Positions 26,196 through 35,446 of a stretch of DNA of 64,000 bases are shown one piece after another. Each line of letters opens with the position of its first letter. Positions within the stretch are counted from its first letter, which is position 1. Made by a program: the position numbers and the translations under genes. The DNA comes from Hyphomonadaceae bacterium ML37 (GTDB lineage: Bacteria > Pseudomonadota > Alphaproteobacteria > Caulobacterales > Maricaulaceae): contig CP091241.1 in NCBI GenBank assembly GCA_027627685.1, positions 1,985,191 through 2,049,190 of the forward strand, read 5' to 3'. The notes under the pieces were generated by a model. That model saw nothing but the letters and a program-made list of their open reading frames with translations. It ran no database searches and was not told the origin of the DNA.

Positions 26196-27044
26196 TCAGA
26201 CCGCATCCAGCCCCAGATCCAGAACGGGCGCGGAATGGGTCAGGGCGCCGACGCTGATCACGTCAACGCCGGTCTCGGCGATAGCGCGAATGGTCTCGAG
26301 CGTCACGCCGCCTGACGCCTCCAGCGTCACCCGGCCCTTGGCAGTCGCGACGGCCAGGCGCAGATCATCCAGCGAAAAATTGTCCAGCAGCACGCTTTCC
26401 GCGCCCGCCTCCAGCACCTCAGCGAGCTGGTCGAGCCGGTCAATCTCCACCGCGATGCGGGTCATGTGACCGCAAAACGCGCGCGCCCGGCGCACCGCCT
26501 CGCCCGCGCCGCCGCACACCGCCACGTGATTGTCCTTGATCAGCACGGCGTCATCCAGCCCGAACCGGTGCGAGGCCCCGCCCCCGGCGCGCACGGCCTG
26601 TAACTCCAGCGCCCTGAGGCCCGGCGTGGTCTTGCGGGTATGGGCGACCACGCAGCCCGTGCCCGCAATGGCCGCCGCATAGCGCCGGGTCAGCGTCGCC
26701 ACGCCCGACAGCCGCCCCAGGAAGTTCAGCGCCGCCCGCTCCGCCGCCAGGATGGACCGGGCCGGTCCGCTGATCCGCGCCACTGTCGCGCCCGCCTGCA
26801 GCTCCCCGCCATCGCGGACGAGCCATTGCACGTCGACGGTTTCATCAACCTGATCGAAGACCTCATCGGCGGCCTGCACGCCCGCCAGCACGCCATCCTT
26901 GCGCGCCGCGATGACGAATTTGGCCCGGGCGCCGTCGGGGATGGTGGCCAGCGATGTCAGATCGCCCCGCCCGCCCAGATCCTCATCCAGCGTCATCGAC
27001 ACGATTTCCGCGACGATGCCGCGCGGGACAGGCGGGATGTTCAT
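26196..27044 (-). CDS. nadC: Nicotinate-nucleotide pyrophosphorylase (quinolinate phosphoribosyltransferase)
   Basis: 282-residue enzyme converting quinolinate and PRPP to nicotinate mononucleotide. Motifs: LDEDLGGRGDLTS, ERAALNFLGRLSGVATLTR, CVVAHTRKTTPGLRALE, GGGASHRFGLDDAVLIKDNH, IAVEIDRLDQLAEVLEAGAE, VLLDNFS and LEASGGVTLE. Last gene of nadA-nadB-nadC; its ATG overlaps the nadB stop by four bases, so they are coupled. Confidence 0.96.
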   Translation of the reverse strand: MNIPPVPRGIVAEIVSMTLDEDLGGRGDLTSLATIPDGARAKFVIAARKDGVLAGVQAADEVFDQVDETVDVQWLVRDGGELQAGATVARISGPARSILAAERAALNFLGRLSGVATLTRRYAAAIAGTGCVVAHTRKTTPGLRALELQAVRAGGGASHRFGLDDAVLIKDNHVAVCGGAGEAVRRARAFCGHMTRIAVEIDRLDQLAEVLEAGAESVLLDNFSLDDLRLAVATAKGRVTLEASGGVTLETIRAIAETGVDVISVGALTHSAPVLDLGLDAV

Positions 27045-28564
27045 TCAGCCACTCCGGCGGCGGGCAGGCGCGGCGCAAGGGCGCGCGCCTCATCAAGGGT
27101 CAGGCGGGTCGAACAGGCCACAGCATCCGTCATCGGGAAGTCCTGACGAAAATGCGCGCCGCGGCTTTCGGTGCGCGCCAGCGCCGCCACAGCGGTCAGG
27201 CGCGCGGCGATCAGGGCATGGGCCGCGCCATAGCGCGCTTCCAGATCATCGATCACGGCGATCAGGCGGGCAAGACCGGCGCCATCACGCTCCACGCCCG
27301 CTTCCGCGCTCATCACCTGACGCAGGCGCTGCAGCGCGGGACCGGGCAGCAGGGGCGGCGCTTCAGCCCGCCCCGCTGCTACCTGTCGGGCCGGCGCCTC
27401 GCGCAGCGCTTCAGCGGCGCGGCGGCCGAACACCAGCCCGTCGAGCAGAGAGTTGGAGGCCAGACGATTGGCGCCATGCACGCCCGGCGCGGCGCATTCG
27501 CCCACGGCGTAAAGGCCCGGCACGCCGGTATAGCCGTTAAGGTCCGTGGCGATGCCGCCCATGTGATAATGCGCCGCCGGCGCCACCGGGATCGGCTTCA
27601 CGCGCGGGTCGATTCCGGCGCTCATGCAGGCGGCAAAGACCGAAGGAAAGCGCTCGGGGAAGGCCTCGCCCACGGCGGCGCGCGCATCGAGGAACGCGCC
27701 CTTGCCGGTGCGGCGCTGGCGGTGGACGGCCCGGGCGACCACATCGCGCGGGGCAAGCTCAGCGTCCGCATGGACGGCGCGCATGAAGCGGCGGCCTGAC
27801 CGGTCGATCAGAATGGCGCCCTCGCCGCGCAGCGCCTCGGTGGCCAGCGGCGCCGGATCGCGCCCGATATCAATGGCGGTGGGGTGGAACTGGACAAATT
27901 CAGGATCGCGGATCACCGCGCCCAGCCCGGCGGCCATGGCCAGCGCCTGACCCTGGCTGGTCCAGGGCGTGGTGGTCACGGCGTAGAGCCCGCACAGAGA
28001 ACCGGTGGCCAGCACCACATCGCCTTCCAGTGGCGCCAGTACATCATCGCTCCTGCGCGCCAGCACGCCCGCACAGCCGCCATCGGATGCAGGCAAAAGC
28101 GCTTCGGCCCGCCAGCCTTCGCGGATGTCGATGTGATCTGCGGCGCGCACGGCCTTGATCAGCGCGGCGAGAATGCCGGCCCCCGCCTGATCGCCCTTGA
28201 CCCGCGCCACCCGCGCGCGGCTGTGGGCGGCCTCGCGCGACAACGCCCATGCGCCATTTCGCGAACGCTCAAACGGCGCGCCGAGCGCGTAGAGAGCTTC
28301 GACTTCGCCGGGTCCGGCTTCGGCCAGAATATGCGCCGCCGCCTCATCCACAAGCCCCGCGCCCGCCGCCACGGTATCGGCCGCATGCAAAGCCGGCGCA
28401 TCGTCACGCCCCAGCGCCGCCGCCACGCCGCCCTGGGCCCAGGCCGTCGACGCCCCCTGCCCCAGCGGCGCGCCGGTCAGCAGGATCACGCGGCGCGGCG
28501 CTGCATGCAGCGCCGTCCACAGCCCCGCGATCCCGGCGCCGGCGATGATGAGGGGACGGGTCAC
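27041..28564 (-). CDS. nadB: L-aspartate oxidase
   Basis: 507-residue flavoenzyme that oxidises aspartate to iminoaspartate, the first step of de novo NAD synthesis. FAD-binding GAGIAGLWTALHAA at the N-terminus, then STAWAQGGVAAALG, EFVQFHPTAID, LRGEGAILIDRSGRRFM, AAHYHMGGIATDLNGYTGVP and GVHGANRLASNSLLDGLVFG. Translation starts at GTG 28564 with GGAGCTGAG upstream; no upstream ATG fits. It follows nadA after 163 bp that contains a REP-like repeat. Confidence 0.95.
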   Translation of the reverse strand: MTRPLIIAGAGIAGLWTALHAAPRRVILLTGAPLGQGASTAWAQGGVAAALGRDDAPALHAADTVAAGAGLVDEAAAHILAEAGPGEVEALYALGAPFERSRNGAWALSREAAHSRARVARVKGDQAGAGILAALIKAVRAADHIDIREGWRAEALLPASDGGCAGVLARRSDDVLAPLEGDVVLATGSLCGLYAVTTTPWTSQGQALAMAAGLGAVIRDPEFVQFHPTAIDIGRDPAPLATEALRGEGAILIDRSGRRFMRAVHADAELAPRDVVARAVHRQRRTGKGAFLDARAAVGEAFPERFPSVFAACMSAGIDPRVKPIPVAPAAHYHMGGIATDLNGYTGVPGLYAVGECAAPGVHGANRLASNSLLDGLVFGRRAAEALREAPARQVAAGRAEAPPLLPGPALQRLRQVMSAEAGVERDGAGLARLIAVIDDLEARYGAAHALIAARLTAVAALARTESRGAHFRQDFPMTDAVACSTRLTLDEARALAPRLPAAGVAE

Positions 28565-28604
28565 AACTCAGCTCCGAAATTCGGGTCCATGAACGGGATC
28601 TTGT

Positions 28605-28708
28605 CCTCCCCCGCTTGCGGGGGAGGTGTCGGCGAAGCCGACGGAGGGGGGAAAGCCGCGTACGCCCCCCTCGGCCCTTCGGGCCACTCCCCCCGCAAGC
28701 GGGGGGAG
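28605..28708. repeat. REP-like palindromic element between nadA and nadB
   Basis: About 104 bp made of nested hairpins: CCTCCCCCGC-TT-GCGGGGGAGG (28605-28626), GTCGGC-GAA-GCCGAC, and CTCCCCCCGC-AA-GCGGGGGGAG (28687-28708), with GAGGGGGG/CCCCCCTC pairing between. The first core is shared with the hairpin at 63937-63964. It sits inside the nadA-nadB transcript, where it could stabilise the upstream RNA or attenuate nadBC. Confidence 0.75.
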
Positions 28709-28727
28709 ACAGGCCGCGCCGCCATGC

Positions 28728-29849
28728 TCACACGCTCACATACGGCACGGCGACGGCCGCCTTGCCGGTATCGAAGTGCGGCGGAGTGGTGAGGCGCGGC
28801 AGGTCCAGCATGGCCTGCAGGCTGGCGCGGGCCATGGCCGCGATCTCGGGTTCCACATGGACCTCGTGCTTCATGTCGCGCAGGGCTTCGTAAATGCCCT
28901 TGAGCGTGATGCGCTTCATGTGCGGGCACAGATTGCAGGGGCGCACGAACTGAACGCCCGGATTCTCCACCGCCACGTTGTCGCTCATGGAGCATTCGGT
29001 GATCAGGATCGCCGTCTTGGGCGCGTTGTCCTTCACATAGGCCGCCATGGCGCCGGTGGAGCCGGCGAAATCGGCCTTCGCCATCACGTCGGGCGGGCAT
29101 TCGGGGTGGGTCAGGATCACCGCGTCGGGGTGGGCGGCGCGTAAGTCGTCAATGTCCTGCGCGGTGAATTGCTCATGCACCTCGCACGAACCCTTCCATG
29201 TGAGGATTTTGATCGAGGTCTGGGCGGCCACGTTTTTCGCAAGATACTCGTCGGGGATCATGATGACGGTGTCCACGCCCCATTGCGCGGCGGCGGCTTC
29301 CACCACCTGCACGGCGTTGGACGAGGTGCAGCAGATGTCGGAATACGCCTTCACCTCGGCCGACGTGTTCACATAGGTCACGATCGGCAGGTGCGGATAA
29401 GCCGCCTTGATGGCGCGCACGTCGGCGCCGGTGATGGAGGCCGCCAGCGAGCAGCCCGCCGCCATGTCCGGGATCAGCACCGTCTTGTCCGGCGAAAGGA
29501 TTTTCGCGGTTTCGGCCATGAAGTGCACGCCGGCCTGAACGATCACGTCTTCCTTCGCCTCGGCGGCCACCTGGGCGAGCTTCAGGGAGTCGCCGGTGAT
29601 ATCGCCCACGCAGTTGAAGATTTCCGGCGTCATGTAGTTGTGCGCCAGGATGCTCGCGCCGCGCTCGACTTTCAGCCGGTTGATGGCGTCGATCAGCGGC
29701 GCAAAGGCAGGCCACTCCATGGGCGTGACGACATCCTTCACCCGGTCGTACAGATGATCGGTGCGCACCTTGACCGCATCGTCATAGACGAGCGCGTCGG
29801 CTTCGGGCCAATCATTGCCGGTCGTGAAATGCATGCCGTCCATGGCCAA
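28728..29849 (-). CDS. nadA: Quinolinate synthase
   Basis: 373-residue 4Fe-4S enzyme that condenses iminoaspartate with dihydroxyacetone phosphate to quinolinate. Motifs: ILAHNYMTPEIFNCVGDITG, VHFMAETAKILSPDKTVLIP, MAAGCSLAASI, CTSSNAVQVVEAA, LTHPECPPDV and CNLCPHMKRITLKG; the cysteines in these include the cluster ligands. AAGGAG lies six bases before the ATG. The upstream 143 bp hold two related dyads, likely operators of the nad operon. Confidence 0.96.
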   Translation of the reverse strand: MAMDGMHFTTGNDWPEADALVYDDAVKVRTDHLYDRVKDVVTPMEWPAFAPLIDAINRLKVERGASILAHNYMTPEIFNCVGDITGDSLKLAQVAAEAKEDVIVQAGVHFMAETAKILSPDKTVLIPDMAAGCSLAASITGADVRAIKAAYPHLPIVTYVNTSAEVKAYSDICCTSSNAVQVVEAAAAQWGVDTVIMIPDEYLAKNVAAQTSIKILTWKGSCEVHEQFTAQDIDDLRAAHPDAVILTHPECPPDVMAKADFAGSTGAMAAYVKDNAPKTAILITECSMSDNVAVENPGVQFVRPCNLCPHMKRITLKGIYEALRDMKHEVHVEPEIAAMARASLQAMLDLPRLTTPPHFDTGKAAVAVPYVSV

Positions 29850-29856
29850 CTCCTTT

Positions 29857-29871
29857 TGCTCGAATTGAGCA
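29857..29871. promoter_or_regulatory. Dyad TGCTC-N5-GAGCA upstream of nadA
   Basis: TGCTCGAATTGAGCA has 5-bp inverted arms and lies only 8 bases before the nadA start codon, overlapping the ribosome-binding region. A similar dyad occurs at 29920-29942, 67 bp away centre to centre. Probable operator pair for an NAD-responsive repressor (inference from position); the regulator is not identifiable here. Confidence 0.5.
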
Positions 29872-29919
29872 TTTCTCGGGCCCTAAGAAACGGCGCGGGA
29901 TGGAGAGGGGCGCGCCGCA

Positions 29920-29942
29920 CTTATGCTCTTAGTGAGCCTAAG
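29920..29942. promoter_or_regulatory. Second dyad upstream of nadA (TGCTC-N5-GAGCC core)
   Basis: The arms CTTATGCTC and GAGCCTAAG form a 9-bp inverted repeat with one mismatch around TTAGT. The core matches the dyad at 29857-29871. It lies about 80 bp upstream of nadA, in the region where a promoter would be expected. Confidence 0.5.
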
Positions 29943-29992
29943 GTGGGGTGGACTATACGCACGGCAAGGGCGCAGGCAAGAAAAATATCTTT

Positions 29993-31033
29993 TCAAGGAC
30001 GGTTTTTGGCGCCGGGTCCCGGTTTGCCGCCGGTCACACGCCCCGCGAGGATGTGCAGCGCAATCAGGATCGCGGTCCATATCCAGAAGGCTATAAACGG
30101 CGCAATATCAGGCCCTTGCGCCGCCGCAAGCCCGGTCAGGACAATCAGCACCGTCAGCCCGCCATAGACCGCCGCCACGCGCCCGTGGCTCCATCCGCCA
30201 TCGATCAGGCGCTGATAGGCATGCTCGCGGTGGGCCTGCAGCGAGAAGCGGCCATGGCGCGCCCGGCGCAGCAGCGTCAGCAGCACATCGGCCAGGAACA
30301 CCAGAACGAAGAGCGGCGCCAGCCAGAGCGATCCGGGAAAGCCGTGTCCGGCCAGCGCGAGCGCTCCCCCGGCATACGCCGCCCCGGCGCCCAGCGCGCC
30401 CACATCACCGGCGAACACGCGCGCGGGATGCCAGTTGAACAGCATGAACCCCGCCAGCGCCGCCGCCAGCGCGGCGCCGGCAATCACGCTGGCGTTGACC
30501 CCGGCTACAAGCCCGGCGACCGCCAGACCGATGCTCGCCGGGATCATCACGGCGGGCAGCATGCCGTCCGACCCGTCCATGAAATTGACCGCATTGACCG
30601 CCACGAACACGAACAGCGCCGAGCCCGCCCAGCCCAGCCAGACCGGCAGGCTGATACCCGTCGCGCCATCCACCGGGATATGGGTCACCGGCCCGGCGAC
30701 GGCGGCGAGCGCAATGCACAGACACACGCTGGCGATCAGCTTGCCGGCTTCGCCCAGCGTGATCAGGTCATCGGCAAAGCCCATCACGGCGAAGGCTGCG
30801 GCGATGATCAGAATCCCCGCCAGCGGCCCGCCCGACAGCGCGAACGCGCTGGCGGCGAGCGCCCCGGCGCCCAGCCCCGCCATCACGCCCAGCCCGCCCG
30901 CGCGCGGGGTCGGATTCACATGGCTGGAGCGCGCATTGGGCATGTCCAGCACGCCCGCACGCCATGCCAGCACCGTCACGATAAGGCTGGCTGCAAAGGC
31001 AGCCGCCATGATGGCGAGAATCGCGAGGCTCAT
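29993..31033 (-). CDS. Glycosyltransferase family 4 (WecA/MraY-like sugar-1-phosphate transferase)
   Basis: 346-residue polytopic inner-membrane enzyme with about ten hydrophobic helices. Polyprenyl-phosphate N-acetylhexosamine-1-phosphate transferase signatures: NARSSHVNPTPRAGGLGVM, MGFADDLITL (the Asp-Asp magnesium site), AVNAVNFMDGSDGML, FAGDVGALGAG and the cytoplasmic His motif LQAHREHAYQRLI. It should start an O-antigen or exopolysaccharide lipid-linked glycan. MraY itself is less likely because it normally sits in the dcw cluster. It overlaps the end of ispE by three to four bases. Confidence 0.88.
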   Translation of the reverse strand: MSLAILAIMAAAFAASLIVTVLAWRAGVLDMPNARSSHVNPTPRAGGLGVMAGLGAGALAASAFALSGGPLAGILIIAAAFAVMGFADDLITLGEAGKLIASVCLCIALAAVAGPVTHIPVDGATGISLPVWLGWAGSALFVFVAVNAVNFMDGSDGMLPAVMIPASIGLAVAGLVAGVNASVIAGAALAAALAGFMLFNWHPARVFAGDVGALGAGAAYAGGALALAGHGFPGSLWLAPLFVLVFLADVLLTLLRRARHGRFSLQAHREHAYQRLIDGGWSHGRVAAVYGGLTVLIVLTGLAAAQGPDIAPFIAFWIWTAILIALHILAGRVTGGKPGPGAKNRP

Positions 31034-31920
31034 ACCGCCCCCGCCAGCGTCACCGGCGCCGCGGTCCAGTCGGGCCGGGCGCGCTGGATGAGCGCCGCGC
31101 TCTCGCGCGCCGCATCCAGCGTCTCGAATATGGCAAAACAGCTGGCGCCGGAGCCGGACATGCGCGACAGGCGCGCGCCGGGCAGATCCGCCAGCAGATC
31201 CAGCGCCTCACCCACCGCCGGGCAGAGCCTGCGGGCGGGCGCTTCGAGATTATTGGCGTCGGCCGAGAGCCGTCGCAGTGCGCCCTCCAGATCACCCGCA
31301 GCCATCACCGCGCCCTCAGTGAGGGGGGCCGGATCACCGTCATCAAAAGCCTTGAACACCGGCCCCGTGGACAGTGCAGCGCCCGGATGCAGGATCAGGG
31401 CGGGCAAGGCCGGCCAGGCGGCGAGCGGCGTCACCACCTCGCCAATCCCGCTCATGCGCGCCGCGCGGGCATGCACGCACACCGGCACGTCGGCCCCGAC
31501 CGCCGAACCGATCTCGGCCAGCTGGCGCAGCGAAAAATCCAGGTCCCACAGCGCGGCCAGCGCGCGCAGCGCAGCCGCCGCATCCGACGACCCGCCCCCC
31601 AGTCCCGCCGCCACGGGCAGGCGCTTGGTCAGGGTCAGGCGCGCGCCCAGCTCACGCCGCCCGGCGGCGGCCCGCAGCGCCCAGGCGGCCTTGAGCACCA
31701 GATTATGCGGCTCGTCTGCAAGCGCCCCGGCGCGATCGCCCTCGATGGCGAGCGTCAGCTCATCGGCAGGCTCGGCGATGAGCGTGTCGCCCCAGTCGGC
31801 GAAGACCACAAGGGAGTCCAGAGCGTGATAGCCATCAGCGCGGGCGCGCCCGACGCGGAGTGTAAGATTGACCTTGGCGGGGGCGAACTGCTCCACGCCT
31901 GCGCGCAGAGACAGGCTCAT
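31030..31920 (-). CDS. ispE: 4-(cytidine 5'-diphospho)-2-C-methyl-D-erythritol kinase
   Basis: 296-residue GHMP kinase of the MEP isoprenoid pathway. The start at ATG 31920 gives MSLSLRAGVEQFAPAKVNLT, with the substrate motif APAKVNLTLRV followed by RADGYHALDSLVV. The ATP-binding GHMP loop is LPVAAGLGGGSSDAAAALR; the C-terminal motif is LSRMSGSGASCFAIF. It overlaps the upstream TPR gene by four bases and the downstream transferase gene, so all three are coupled. Confidence 0.95.
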   Translation of the reverse strand: MSLSLRAGVEQFAPAKVNLTLRVGRARADGYHALDSLVVFADWGDTLIAEPADELTLAIEGDRAGALADEPHNLVLKAAWALRAAAGRRELGARLTLTKRLPVAAGLGGGSSDAAAALRALAALWDLDFSLRQLAEIGSAVGADVPVCVHARAARMSGIGEVVTPLAAWPALPALILHPGAALSTGPVFKAFDDGDPAPLTEGAVMAAGDLEGALRRLSADANNLEAPARRLCPAVGEALDLLADLPGARLSRMSGSGASCFAIFETLDAARESAALIQRARPDWTAAPVTLAGAV

Positions 31921-33593
31921 GACGCCTCCACCGGCCCGGCTTCGAGGCCGAGCGACAGGCGCCGTTCGATCAGCGCCGTGAGTTCCGGGTCCGGGTCCAG
32001 CTCCAGCGCCCGGCGCCAGTGGAAGCCCGCTTCCAGCTCGCGGCCCGTCGCCGCATAGACATCGCCCAGATGCCAGGTGATCACCGGATTGCCGGGCTGC
32101 CGCTCGATGGCGCGCTCCAGCCAGTCCACGGCTTCGCCCGGATAGCCGGCGCGGTAGAACCCCCACCCGACCGAGTCGAGATAGGCCGGGTTGTCCGGCT
32201 CCAGCGCTGCGGCGCGCTGGACCATGTCCAGCCCGCGCTCCACCTCGCCGCCCTCCACGATCAGGGAATAGCCCACATCATTGAGCACGGCCGGCTGATC
32301 CGGCGCCAGCTCCAGCGCGCGCAGCATCAGGGGCGCAGCTTCGTCCCAGCCGGCGCGCGACAGCCTGCAGCTGCCGGCGAAATAGGCATGGCGCCAGTCC
32401 ACGGCTTCACCCGCGGCCTCGGCCTCATCGATCAGCGAGATGTACAGGGCTTCCGCCGCCTCGCAATCGCCTGTCGCCTGCAACAGATTGGCCAGCAGCA
32501 TGCGCAGGCCGGGCGACGCCGCCGACCCGCCCAGCGCCCGCGCACGAGCCAGCGCCGCGTCTGTGCGGCCCGCTTCGAAATCGAGCCAGGCGCCTGAAAT
32601 TGCGGCGCGCTCGGCGAAGGGACCTGCATCTACGCCGCCATAGGCGCGCCGGGCCGCCGTGGACAGGCCCAGCGATTCCAGCGCATCCGCCACGGCCAGC
32701 GTATTGCGGTCGAAACCGGGGTCGAGGCGTTGGCCGAGGCGCAGATAGAGGACGGGAAACTCCACCGGCGCGCGCGACATCAGCAGCATGGCCGGTCCAT
32801 GGATCGCGCGCGCGGCGGCCTGCGGCGGGTCGGGAAAGCGCGGCGGCCGCCCGCCGGACTGCACCCGCGCCAGCGCCGCCAGCAGCTCCGGGTCGCCCTC
32901 CTGTCCGGAGCGCGCGATCTGGCGCTCATAGAGCGCGGCGGCCTCTTCGCGGCGCCCGCGCCGCTCCAGAAACGCGCCCAGCAGAACAGTGGTGTAGTCG
33001 CGCAGGCCCAGCGAATTGTCTGCGGCCCGATAGGCGCTCTCGGCGCGCTCAAACGCGCCGCCCGCCTCCAGCAGCAGACCCTGATGGATCAGCAGATACC
33101 CCGCCGCGCCCATGGGAATGTCATGATCGGACGCCGCTTCAGCCGCCGCAGAGGCGCGCCCGCGCCGCACCCGCTCCCAGTCGGCCAGCATGATCGCGAT
33201 CAGCTCGCCGAACGGGCCGTAATCTGTGGCGTCCGGCGCCGCTGAGCGCCCGTCCGCGAGCTGCGCGGCCAGACCATAGAGGCTGGCGATACCGCCCACG
33301 CCGCCCTCACGCCCGGCGTCGGCGGCGAGCCGGTCCGCGCGCGGAAAATCGCCCGCCATCAGCGCCGTGGAGAACGCGCGGTCGGCCACCATCGGCAGGT
33401 CGGGCTCATGCCCGTAGGCGGCGTCGTAATACGCGGCGGAGGCTGCGATATCGCGCATCTGCGCCGCGTACCGCGCCGACAGGAAGGCGCCATAGGCCGT
33501 CTGCGGCGCGTCGTCGGGCGTCAGGAATCGCGGCCCGCTCGCGCAGGACGCGGCCGGCAGGGCCAGGGCCAGGATGATGATCAGTGTGCGCAT
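31917..33593 (-). CDS. Tetratricopeptide-repeat lipoprotein
   Basis: 558 residues. The start at ATG 33593 gives MRTLIIILALALPAASCASG, a lipoprotein signal with the lipobox AASC. The mature protein is almost wholly helical TPR-type repeats. The clearest lie near the C-terminus: PDQPAVLNDVGYSLIVEGGE, EPDNPAYLDSVGWGFYRAGY and QPGNPVITWHLGDVYAATGR. No enzymatic motif is visible. It is likely a periplasmic or outer-membrane scaffold. It lies between ETF-QO and ispE, a common alphaproteobacterial gene order whose meaning is unclear. Confidence 0.88.
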   Translation of the reverse strand: MRTLIIILALALPAASCASGPRFLTPDDAPQTAYGAFLSARYAAQMRDIAASAAYYDAAYGHEPDLPMVADRAFSTALMAGDFPRADRLAADAGREGGVGGIASLYGLAAQLADGRSAAPDATDYGPFGELIAIMLADWERVRRGRASAAAEAASDHDIPMGAAGYLLIHQGLLLEAGGAFERAESAYRAADNSLGLRDYTTVLLGAFLERRGRREEAAALYERQIARSGQEGDPELLAALARVQSGGRPPRFPDPPQAAARAIHGPAMLLMSRAPVEFPVLYLRLGQRLDPGFDRNTLAVADALESLGLSTAARRAYGGVDAGPFAERAAISGAWLDFEAGRTDAALARARALGGSAASPGLRMLLANLLQATGDCEAAEALYISLIDEAEAAGEAVDWRHAYFAGSCRLSRAGWDEAAPLMLRALELAPDQPAVLNDVGYSLIVEGGEVERGLDMVQRAAALEPDNPAYLDSVGWGFYRAGYPGEAVDWLERAIERQPGNPVITWHLGDVYAATGRELEAGFHWRRALELDPDPELTALIERRLSLGLEAGPVEAS

Positions 33594-33625
33594 GGCACCC
33601 GCGGAACGCTTGGACGCTCCACGCC

Positions 33626-35302
33626 TCACATGTTGGGGTAATTGGGACCGCCCGCCCCTTCAGGCGTGACCCAGTTGATGTTCTGGTTGGGGTCTTTGAT
33701 GTCGCACGTCTTGCAGTGCACGCAGTTCTGCGCGTTGATTACGAAGCGCTGCTCGCCGGTCTTGTCATCAGGCACCCACTCATAAACCGCCGCAGGGCAA
33801 TAGCGCGCCGACGGGCCGCCATAGACGCCCAGCTCGCTCTGCTTTTGCAGATCCATATCGGCGACCTTGAGGTGGACCGGCTGGTCCTCCTCATGATTGG
33901 TGTTCGACACAAACACCGAGGACAGGCGGTCAAACGTCAGCACGCCATCGGGCCTGGGATAGGTGATGGGCTTGCAGTCGGCCGCAGGCTTGGTGGCGGC
34001 ATAGTCCGGCCCGCCATGCTTCATCGTCCCGAACAGGGAGAAGCCGGGGATCAGGCGGTTGGTCCACATGTCCAGCCCGCCCAGCGCCACGCCCAGCACC
34101 GTGCCGAATTTGGTCCACATCGGTTTGACATTGCGCACGGATTTCAGCTCGGCATGGACCCAGCTGCACTCATAGGCCGCCTGGTAGGCGTCCAGCGTGT
34201 CATGGGCGCGGCCTTCGGCCAGAGCCGCCGCAACCGCCTCGGCGGCCATCATGCCGGTCTTCATGGCGTTATGGCTGCCTTTGATGCGCGGCACGTTCAC
34301 AAAGCCCGCCGAGCAGCCGATCAGCGCCCCGCCGGGGAAGGCCAGCCTGGGCACCGACTGGAAGCCGCCCTCGGTGATGGCGCGCGCGCCATAGGACAGG
34401 CGCTCGGCGCCCTCCAAGATCGGCGCGATCTCGGGATGGGTCTTGAAGCGCTGGAACTCGCCGAACGGGAACAGGTGCGGGTTCTTGTAATTAAGGTGCA
34501 CCACGAAGCCGACGGACACCAGATTGTCGCCGAAATGATAGATGAAGGACCCGCCGCCGGTGGAATTGTCCAGCGGCCAACCCATGGTGTGCTGGACCCG
34601 GCCCTTGTGGAAATTCTCCGGCTTCACGCGCCAGAGTTCCTTCAGGCCCAGCCCGTATTTCTGCGGCTCGCGGCCCTCGTCCAGTCCATAGGCGCGGATC
34701 AGCTGCTTGGACAGATTGCCCCGCGCGCCCTCGGCGATCAGCGTGTATTTGGCGCGCAGCTCCATGCCGGGCTGGTAGGAATCCTTGTGCGAGCCGTCCT
34801 TCGCCACGCCCATATCGCCAGTGATCACGCCCTTGATGGCGCCGTCTTCTTCGATATAGCTGGCAGCCGGGAAGCCGGGATAAATCTCCACGCCCAGCGC
34901 TTCGGCCTTTTCGCTCAGCCAGCGGCACACCGTGCCCAGCGAGCCCACAAAGCAGCCGTCATTGTGCATGAAGTCCGGCATGGCGAAGCCGGGGATGGTG
35001 GCCGACCCCGCCTCGCCCAGCATCACGAACTTGTCTTCAGTCACCTCGGTGTCGAACGGGTGTGACGGGTCATCGCGCCAGCCGGGCAGAAGCTCGTTGA
35101 GCGCCTTGGGATCGAGCACGGCGCCGGACAGGATGTGGGCGCCGACTTCAGAGCCCTTCTCCAGCACCGCCACGGACACATCCTGCCCCGCCGCCTCAGC
35201 TGCCTGTTTCAGGCGGATCGCCGCAGCCAGGCCCGCTGGGCCGGCGCCGACGATGACGACGTCATATTCCATAGCTTCGCGCTCAATCGTCTGATCGGCC
35301 AA
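33626..35302 (-). CDS. Electron transfer flavoprotein-ubiquinone oxidoreductase
   Basis: 558-residue membrane-associated iron-sulfur flavoprotein that passes electrons from acyl-CoA and amino acid dehydrogenases through ETF to ubiquinone. FAD motif [19 protein letters not shown], then [15 protein letters not shown] and the ubiquinone-binding region. The C-terminal ferredoxin-like motif is [20 protein letters not shown], plus an earlier Cys ([10 protein letters not shown]). Translation probably starts at TTG 35302, which has GGAGG five bases upstream and keeps the conserved IEREAMEYD; the ATG at 35272 is an alternative. Confidence 0.96.
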   Translation of the reverse strand: MADQTIEREAMEYDVVIVGAGPAGLAAAIRLKQAAEAAGQDVSVAVLEKGSEVGAHILSGAVLDPKALNELLPGWRDDPSHPFDTEVTEDKFVMLGEAGSATIPGFAMPDFMHNDGCFVGSLGTVCRWLSEKAEALGVEIYPGFPAASYIEEDGAIKGVITGDMGVAKDGSHKDSYQPGMELRAKYTLIAEGARGNLSKQLIRAYGLDEGREPQKYGLGLKELWRVKPENFHKGRVQHTMGWPLDNSTGGGSFIYHFGDNLVSVGFVVHLNYKNPHLFPFGEFQRFKTHPEIAPILEGAERLSYGARAITEGGFQSVPRLAFPGGALIGCSAGFVNVPRIKGSHNAMKTGMMAAEAVAAALAEGRAHDTLDAYQAAYECSWVHAELKSVRNVKPMWTKFGTVLGVALGGLDMWTNRLIPGFSLFGTMKHGGPDYAATKPAADCKPITYPRPDGVLTFDRLSSVFVSNTNHEEDQPVHLKVADMDLQKQSELGVYGGPSARYCPAAVYEWVPDDKTGEQRFVINAQNCVHCKTCDIKDPNQNINWVTPEGAGGPNYPNM

Positions 35303-35446
35303 ACTCGCCTCCCGCTGACTCTATCCGTCTATCCCATCGCGCAGCGCCGTCACTGGCGCGCGCCTCAAACCCGTCTTAGCCTAGGGCCTTCACATGAGCT
35401 AGGGCGAACGCCGCCCGCAGCCATATCGCTTGCAGAGCCCGGCCCG

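Noticed and set aside
26186-26215. CTGAGACCC-like start of a TPP riboswitch
   Set aside because: It is at the convergent 3' ends of the NrdJ-like gene and nadC, no thiamine gene is nearby and the rest of the riboswitch core is absent.
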